In this document: positions 59,511 to 64,000 of the stretch, one piece after another | Layout of the letters: each line of letters begins with the position of its first letter | How positions within the stretch are numbered: the stretch's first letter is position 1 | Assembly (NCBI GenBank): GCA_049115495.1 | Contig: JAGDZV010000013.1 | Coordinates: forward strand, 62,001 to 126,000 | Direction: 5' to 3' | Length of the DNA: 64,000 bases | From: JACPUW01 sp049115495 | GTDB lineage: Bacteria; Bacteroidota; Bacteroidia; CAILMK01; JACPUW01 | Translations under genes and position numbers: made by a program | Notes under the pieces: generated by a model | What the model was told of the DNA's origin: nothing | Databases searched by the model: none | What the model saw: the letters and a program-made list of their open reading frames with translations, nothing else

Positions 59511-59996
59511 ATGAAATTATTTAGAAAATCATTACTTACGGCTTCAGTTTTTGCACTTTTATTTGCACTAAACGCCTGTGGCGACATTTTTGGGTTTGGT
59601 GAAAACTTTTTAAAGGCTGAATTTGATGGTGTAGAAAAAGAATGGAACGGCGCAATGGTTTCGGCCCTTGAAGTTGACACTTTTAATGGGGTTATTATTC
59701 AGGGAATAAAAACGACCAACCTTTCAGATATTGAGCAAATATCAATTGCGCTGGCTGGCTTTGATGGAGAAGGCACTTACACCAACGGCAGCATGGAATC
59801 TTCTCAGCTGGTGAGCTATACCGTTGCATCAACAGATACAACTTTTAGATCTTTAAGCATTAATGGTGAAGTTTCAGTTACTTCATACCAAAACTCAGTA
59901 ATTGAGGGCACCTTTGAGTTTACACTAAGAAATATGGTTTCTAAAGAAGAAACAGAAGTTAAGAACGGCAGCTTTAAAGCCAAGCTTATAGAGTAG
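59511..59996 (+). CDS. Small lipoprotein of unknown function
   Basis: This 161-residue protein has a lipoprotein signal (KSLLTASVFALLFALNAC, lipobox LNAC at about 20-23). The mature part is beta-rich: FLKAEFDGVEKEWNG, ISIALAGFDGEGTYTNG, VTSYQNSVIEGTFEFTLRN and VKNGSFKAKL. This is the plan of DUF6252-like Bacteroidota lipoproteins, where the GTF[ES]F strand is typical; I am not sure of the family. The mature start Cys-Gly-Asp lacks an outward LES-type acidic cluster, so its side of the outer membrane is open. The end overlaps the convergent kinase gene by 11 bases. Confidence 0.75.
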   Translation: MKLFRKSLLTASVFALLFALNACGDIFGFGENFLKAEFDGVEKEWNGAMVSALEVDTFNGVIIQGIKTTNLSDIEQISIALAGFDGEGTYTNGSMESSQLVSYTVASTDTTFRSLSINGEVSVTSYQNSVIEGTFEFTLRNMVSKEETEVKNGSFKAKLIE

Positions 59997-61947
59997 TTAC
60001 TAATAAACTTGTTAGTTTTTTATAAAGCTCTTCTCCCTTAAAGGGTTTAAGAATAAAATCATTTGCACCGGCTTTATTAAAGGCCATTTTAGTAGCGTCA
60101 ACCGCATCGGCCGTAAGTACAACAATAGGAACATCACTTGTTTTTCTAATTTCTTCGGTTGCGGTGAGCCCATCTACATTTGGCATTTGTAGGTCCATTA
60201 GAATTATGTCAAATTCGTTTTGTCCAAATTCGGCAATGGCCTCAGCCCCATCATTGGCCATGGTGTAGTCAACTCCCCATTTAGAAACCAGTTGTTTTAA
60301 ATACATCTGGTTTATTGGGTTATCTTCTGCTATTAAAACCCTAGCACCTGTAATTGCGCTAAAATCAATATCATTATTAGATTCCACAATATTGTCGGCA
60401 TTGCCTAGCTCAAAACTTAAGCTTACCGAAAATGTAGAACCCTGGCCTTCTTTACTTTCAACGTTTATACTCCCACCTTGCATTTCGGCCAAACGTTTTG
60501 ATATGGCCAAACCTAAACCTGTACCGCCAAACTTGCGAGTGGTGCTTCCCTGCGCTTGTGTAAAGCTATCGAAAATGCTTTCTAACTTACCTTGGCTTAT
60601 GCCAATACCGGTATCAACAACCTTAAAGTTTAATGTGTAAGAATTACCCATTTTAAGTCCACAAATTTTCAATTCAACACCGCCTTTTTCAGTAAATTTT
60701 ATGGCATTACTTATAAGGTTATTAAGTATTTGATTTAATCTAAATGGATCTCCTTTATAAATAGAAGGTAAACTTGGGTCAGACAATACTTTAAACACAA
60801 TACCCTTTTGGCGTGCTCTAAAAGAAAAGGTCTTCTTAATCATATCTAAAGCATGAGCCATATCAAAATCTACCGACTCAAAACTTAATTTGCCCGCTTC
60901 TATTTTAGAAAAATCTAATATGTCATTTATAATAACCAACATATTATCAGCCGAGTATTTTATGGCCTTTAAATTTTCTATGGCTCCTTTGTGCAAATCA
61001 TCTTTTAGCAAAATGTCACTTAACCCCAAAATTGCATTCATTGGGGTTCTAATTTCGTGACTCATATTGCTTAAAAACTCAGATTTGGCAATGGCTGCCT
61101 GCTCAGCAAAATCTTTAGCCTCTTGCAGTAGCTTCTCTTCTTTTTTACGCTGTGTTATATCTATAGCCGCACCCAGTACCTGAGCAACTTTACCTTGTTT
61201 ATTTCTTTTAAAAGGGGTGTCTCTTGACAAAAACCAAACCCACTCTCCATTTCTATGCCTTAGTTTAAATTCATGCTGAGTAATTTCTCCGTCTTTAGCT
61301 TCATGTCTAATTTTTAAATAATAGTTTCTAAAACTCTCGTAATCTTTTGGATCAACCAGTCTCCTAAAAAGTAAATTTCCAATTTTATCAACTTCTGACT
61401 CCGTGTACCCTAGAGTTTCTAAGATTCTAGAATTTCTATAAATATTTTGTGCTTTTTCAAGATCATTTATAAACAGAATATTAGGAGAAGCAAGTGATAT
61501 TTTCTGAATAAAATTCTCCTTTTCTTTTAGCTCTTTTTGTACCCTTTTCTTCTCTTCAGTTTCTGCAAGCAACCTTTTAATACCATGTAAAACCATGGCA
61601 ATTTTTTCTGGTGTTACTTCACTTTTAGGAAAATAATCAAAAGCACCTTCTTTCATCATTTGAACAGCCAGTTTTTCATCTCCTTGAGAAGTAAGAACTG
61701 AAACCGGCATACCTGGTTTTTGCGCTTTTATTTTTTTAAGAAGCTCAAACCCATCAATTCCAGGTAATTGATAATCGATAAACGCGCAAGCGAAGTTGTT
61801 GAGCTCTATAAGCTCAAGGGCTTCTTCGGCATAATGACAATACTCTAAATGATATTCAATATCAGTTTTCTTTAAGGCACGTTTAAATGCCATAATATCT
61901 ATGTCATCATCATCAACTAGTAGAATTTTAAATAGTGCGTTTATCAT
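59986..61947 (-). CDS. Hybrid sensor kinase: REC-PAS-HisKA-HATPase-REC
   Basis: This 653-residue soluble hybrid kinase begins with a receiver (Asp58 in CAFIDYQLPGIDG), then a short coiled coil and a PAS/PAC domain (about 150-275, ending GAAIDITQRKKEE). HisKA follows with FLSNMSHEIRTPMNAI (His near 300), then HATPase (NLISNAIKF, DTGIGIS, GGTGLGLAISKRLAEM) and a C-terminal receiver with Asp near 582 (IILMDLQMPNVDG). There are no membrane helices, so the signal comes through the first receiver or an internal PAS ligand. It lies 15 bases after the receiver gene and 434 bases after the PAS kinase stop, all in one direction, so a phosphorelay is likely. No DNA-binding output is in the window. Confidence 0.9.
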   Translation of the reverse strand: MINALFKILLVDDDDIDIMAFKRALKKTDIEYHLEYCHYAEEALELIELNNFACAFIDYQLPGIDGFELLKKIKAQKPGMPVSVLTSQGDEKLAVQMMKEGAFDYFPKSEVTPEKIAMVLHGIKRLLAETEEKKRVQKELKEKENFIQKISLASPNILFINDLEKAQNIYRNSRILETLGYTESEVDKIGNLLFRRLVDPKDYESFRNYYLKIRHEAKDGEITQHEFKLRHRNGEWVWFLSRDTPFKRNKQGKVAQVLGAAIDITQRKKEEKLLQEAKDFAEQAAIAKSEFLSNMSHEIRTPMNAILGLSDILLKDDLHKGAIENLKAIKYSADNMLVIINDILDFSKIEAGKLSFESVDFDMAHALDMIKKTFSFRARQKGIVFKVLSDPSLPSIYKGDPFRLNQILNNLISNAIKFTEKGGVELKICGLKMGNSYTLNFKVVDTGIGISQGKLESIFDSFTQAQGSTTRKFGGTGLGLAISKRLAEMQGGSINVESKEGQGSTFSVSLSFELGNADNIVESNNDIDFSAITGARVLIAEDNPINQMYLKQLVSKWGVDYTMANDGAEAIAEFGQNEFDIILMDLQMPNVDGLTATEEIRKTSDVPIVVLTADAVDATKMAFNKAGANDFILKPFKGEELYKKLTSLLVTTL

Positions 61948-61962
61948 TGGTACTTGTAGTTC

Positions 61963-62382
61963 TTATTCTGGATACTCACAAAGGGTCCAGTAGCTCTTAA
62001 GAGTTGAAACAGCCTGTACAAACCTTTCCATTGACAATGGTTTTAAAATATAACCCGCTACATTTAAATTAAAAGCTTCTATTTTATCATTATCTTGGTT
62101 GCTGGTGGTCATTACAAAAACTGAAATTCTATGTGTTTTTTCATTATCTCTCAACTCCCTCAAAAACTCAATTCCACCCATTAGGGGCATATTCAAGTCC
62201 AACAAAACAATCTTTGGTAATTCTTCGGCCGGTAGCGACTTTAAATATTCTAGCGCTTCAATTCCATTATTCTTTACAACCAAAGGGTTTAGAATGTTAT
62301 TCTTTTTAAAAGCCCTTTTAACATTCATTACATCAACTTCATCATCTTCTACTAATAGTATTCTCATCGGGTTTCCGCTCAT
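61963..62382 (-). CDS. Stand-alone receiver of the Rcp1 type
   Basis: This is a 139-residue single-domain response regulator. Asp62 in IVLLDLNMPLMGG is the phosphoacceptor; the acidic patch is VEDDEVD at 11-17, the switch Thr is in FVMTTSNQD and the Lys is 114 in YILKPLSM. The extra residues between helix 2 and the Asp strand are typical of the Rcp1-like receivers that pair with phytochrome-like PAS kinases. Its ATG overlaps the stop of the upstream PAS kinase by one base (TAATG). It probably shuttles phosphate between that kinase and the hybrid kinase downstream. Confidence 0.9.
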   Translation of the reverse strand: MSGNPMRILLVEDDEVDVMNVKRAFKKNNILNPLVVKNNGIEALEYLKSLPAEELPKIVLLDLNMPLMGGIEFLRELRDNEKTHRISVFVMTTSNQDNDKIEAFNLNVAGYILKPLSMERFVQAVSTLKSYWTLCEYPE

Positions 62383-64000
62383 TAGTTTTCGTTATTGTTT
62401 AGTATTTCTGTTTTTATCTCAATTGGCCATGTAAAATAAAAGGTTGTGCCCTTACCCACCTCTGATTCTAGCCAAATTTTTCCATTTTTATCTTCAATTA
62501 TCTTTTTTACTATAGCTAAGCCAACTCCAGTGCTTTCAAATTGATCTCTTGCTTGTAAGGTCTGAAAAATTACAAAAATCTTTTCGAAATAACTCTCTTT
62601 TATTCCAGGTCCATTATCGCTCACACTAAATTCAACAAACCCTGCTTTAGGAAGGCAGCTTACTTTTACATTGGTTTCTTCCTTATCGTTGTACTTAATC
62701 GCATTTGAAATTAGGTTTGAAAGCACCTGCTCCAGAGCTACTTTTTCAGTATATAAATCAGGGAATGTACCGGCTATTTCAAAGTTAATACTGTCTGATG
62801 TCTTTAATGTGTCGCACAGTTCTTCAACCACCTTTTGGGTTTCAATTTGCTGATTATTTGCCTTTATTCTACCAGCTCTTGAGTATTCAAGAATACCGTT
62901 AATGAGTCCTTCCATACGGTGTACTCTACCTCTCAATAAATTAAACTGGTCTTGGGTTTCATCATCAAGCTTACCTTCAAGGTCTTCCTCAATCCAGGTT
63001 GATAGGTTGTTTATAGCTCTGAGTGGCGCCTTAAGGTCATGCGAAACAACATAGGCAAACTGATCTAATTCAGCATTTATTTTCTCAAGGCTCTCGGTGT
63101 AATCTTGTAGGGTTATTTCCCATTCTTTTTGTTCAGTAATATCATAATTTATACCCACCATACGCTTAGCCTTCCCATTTTCTAAAAATACGGTTGCATC
63201 TGCCTTTATATATTTTGTTGAGCCATCACTTCTTGGTATTTTAAAACTTGTATCAAACTTTTCGCCTGTGGCAAGAGAGTTTGCTACTTCTTCATTTACC
63301 CGTTTAAGTTCAATGGGGTCAAGTATATTTTCAAAGGCTTCATACGCACCTGAAAAATCTTCGGCTTTTATTCCATATAGCCTGTACATTGACTCATCCC
63401 AAATGAGATTATTGTTTTCAACATCCCAATCAAAAATTCCAATATTTAATGATGTAGTGGTAAGCTTAAGCCTCTCTTCATTAGCTATTATCTCTTTTTG
63501 TGCATTTCTAACTTCGGTAACATCTCTACTAATACCTACCAGTCCTTTTATTTTGCCATTCTGATCAACAACCGTACTCTTGGTGGTTTCAAGCAAAATT
63601 TTTCCGTTATTTTTATCTATCAACTCACCTTCAATACTAACGGTAGAAACTTCTTTAAAAAACTTTAGATCATCTTCGTTTATTGAACTTGCTATTCCTT
63701 GGTCATAAATATCAAAATCGGTTTTGCCCACTATTTCTTCGGGCGTTCTTCCTAAAAATTCGGCAAAGGCCTTATTCACCAGTTCATATTTACTTTTATC
63801 ATTTTTATAAAAAATAAAGTCTGGAATTGTGTTTATCACTGCACTTATTTTCGCTTCGGAGTTTATTATTTCTTCTTCTTGCAGCTTTCTATCAGTAATC
63901 TCATTTTCTACAGCAATATAACCAAGGTGCTCACCCTCTTCATTATAATATGGATCTATATTTAACTCAAGCCAATATTCTCTACCTGACTTACTATAGT
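62382..64000 (-). CDS. Multi-PAS sensor histidine kinase (5' end beyond the window)
   Basis: A GTG at 63839 could be read as a start, but the frame stays open to the right edge and encodes the end of another PAS/PAC domain (YSKSGREYWLELNIDPYYN, then HLGYIAVENEITDRKLQEEE). The true gene is therefore longer and partial here. In the visible part there are that PAC end, two more PAS/PAC units (TIPDFIFYKNDKSKYELVN ... GISRDVTEVR, then a PAS_3-type unit ending GINYDITEQKEW), a HisKA with VVSHDLKAPLRAINNLSTWI, and an HATPase with NLISNAIKY, DNGPGIK and GVGLAIVKKI. It is phytochrome-kinase-like in its C-terminal half. The signal is unknown; it is the first visible gene of the phosphorelay cluster. 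Confidence 0.88.
   Translation of the reverse strand, partial: YSKSGREYWLELNIDPYYNEEGEHLGYIAVENEITDRKLQEEEIINSEAKISAVINTIPDFIFYKNDKSKYELVNKAFAEFLGRTPEEIVGKTDFDIYDQGIASSINEDDLKFFKEVSTVSIEGELIDKNNGKILLETTKSTVVDQNGKIKGLVGISRDVTEVRNAQKEIIANEERLKLTTTSLNIGIFDWDVENNNLIWDESMYRLYGIKAEDFSGAYEAFENILDPIELKRVNEEVANSLATGEKFDTSFKIPRSDGSTKYIKADATVFLENGKAKRMVGINYDITEQKEWEITLQDYTESLEKINAELDQFAYVVSHDLKAPLRAINNLSTWIEEDLEGKLDDETQDQFNLLRGRVHRMEGLINGILEYSRAGRIKANNQQIETQKVVEELCDTLKTSDSINFEIAGTFPDLYTEKVALEQVLSNLISNAIKYNDKEETNVKVSCLPKAGFVEFSVSDNGPGIKESYFEKIFVIFQTLQARDQFESTGVGLAIVKKIIEDKNGKIWLESEVGKGTTFYFTWPIEIKTEILNNNEN

Noticed and set aside
63268..63564. Plus-strand 98-codon frame opposite the PAS kinase
   Set aside because: Antisense to conserved PAS/PAC coding sequence, serine-rich low-complexity translation, no upstream signals.
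63837..63839. GTG as the true start of the PAS kinase
   Set aside because: The frame continues upstream to the window edge and encodes a PAC domain end (GYIAVENEITDRK), so the start lies outside the window.

Overview
The window is AT-rich chromosomal DNA from a member of the Bacteroidota, most likely a marine, T9SS-encoding member of the Flavobacteriia or its relatives. The evidence is: gliding-associated C-terminal sorting domains on two large secreted proteins; a PorP/SprF-family outer-membrane protein next to a giant adhesin; a GldI-like FKBP lipoprotein; many Bacteroidota-typical DUF families (4139, 4199, 4212, 4286, 2141); no visible Shine-Dalgarno usage; and the TAnnTTTG promoter element of this phylum. 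No phage, integron, CRISPR or plasmid functions are visible. One tRNA and several intergenic repeat elements are present.

Layout. (1) 82-6061, minus: a tightly packed operon of lectin-domain T9SS cargo, pepE, pssA, purS and an M28 peptidase. (2) 6148-7119, plus: hldD/rfaD, followed by a 470-bp gap full of palindromic repeats. (3) 7593-21449: an acetate/propionate module. A DUF294/CBS/cNMP protein and a DnaQ-like exonuclease on the plus strand converge on a minus-strand series of porin, DUF4212 small subunit, sodium:solute symporter, small membrane protein, CrbS-like SLC5-STAC-histidine kinase, single-domain receiver, prpE and acs. A zinc-ribbon HTH protein resembling IS1 InsA lies just upstream. 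(4) 21569-23971, minus: a LutB-like protein without Fe-S cysteines, rpiB and tatC. (5) 24078-40415, minus: DUF4139 protein, a ~4340-residue adhesin (31 Ig-like repeats, 11 PKD repeats, CHU_C-type C terminus) and a PorP/SprF barrel fused to a coiled coil and a SPOR domain.

(6) 40755-43122, minus: DUF4199, a GldI-like lipoprotein and an NrnA-like DHH phosphoesterase. (7) 43206-45412, plus: two glycosyltransferases (GT9, GT4). (8) 45420-55743: cell-envelope and housekeeping genes, namely a beta-barrel, LysM glucosaminidase, CobT-like protein, M1 peptidase, a plus-strand set headed by an ATP-grasp protein and ending in a diacylglycerol-kinase-like protein, lgt and a Nudix hydrolase. (9) 56304-58747: rluE-like gene, MFS exporter, a non-coding repeat-bearing gap and a CAU tRNA with Ile2 features. 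(10) 58870-64000: HAD phosphatase, a small lipoprotein and a phosphorelay cluster (REC-PAS-kinase-REC, REC, PAS kinase) that runs off the right edge.

The main observations for follow-up are: exact TAnnTTTG boxes ending 4-5 nt before the start codon at five loci, implying near-leaderless transcripts; a CrbS-like sensor in the acetate operon paired with a receiver that has no DNA-binding domain, next to a domesticated transposase-like HTH protein; LutB-like and CobT-like proteins that have lost catalytic or cofactor residues; a diacylglycerol kinase gene that appears to start at CTG; a PorP-SPOR fusion carrying short internal repeats; an intrinsic terminator buried in a convergent coding sequence; and a two-palindrome dispersed repeat found twice 2.9 kb apart. 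I did not find a defence or mobile system; the novelty here is mainly in regulation and gene architecture.
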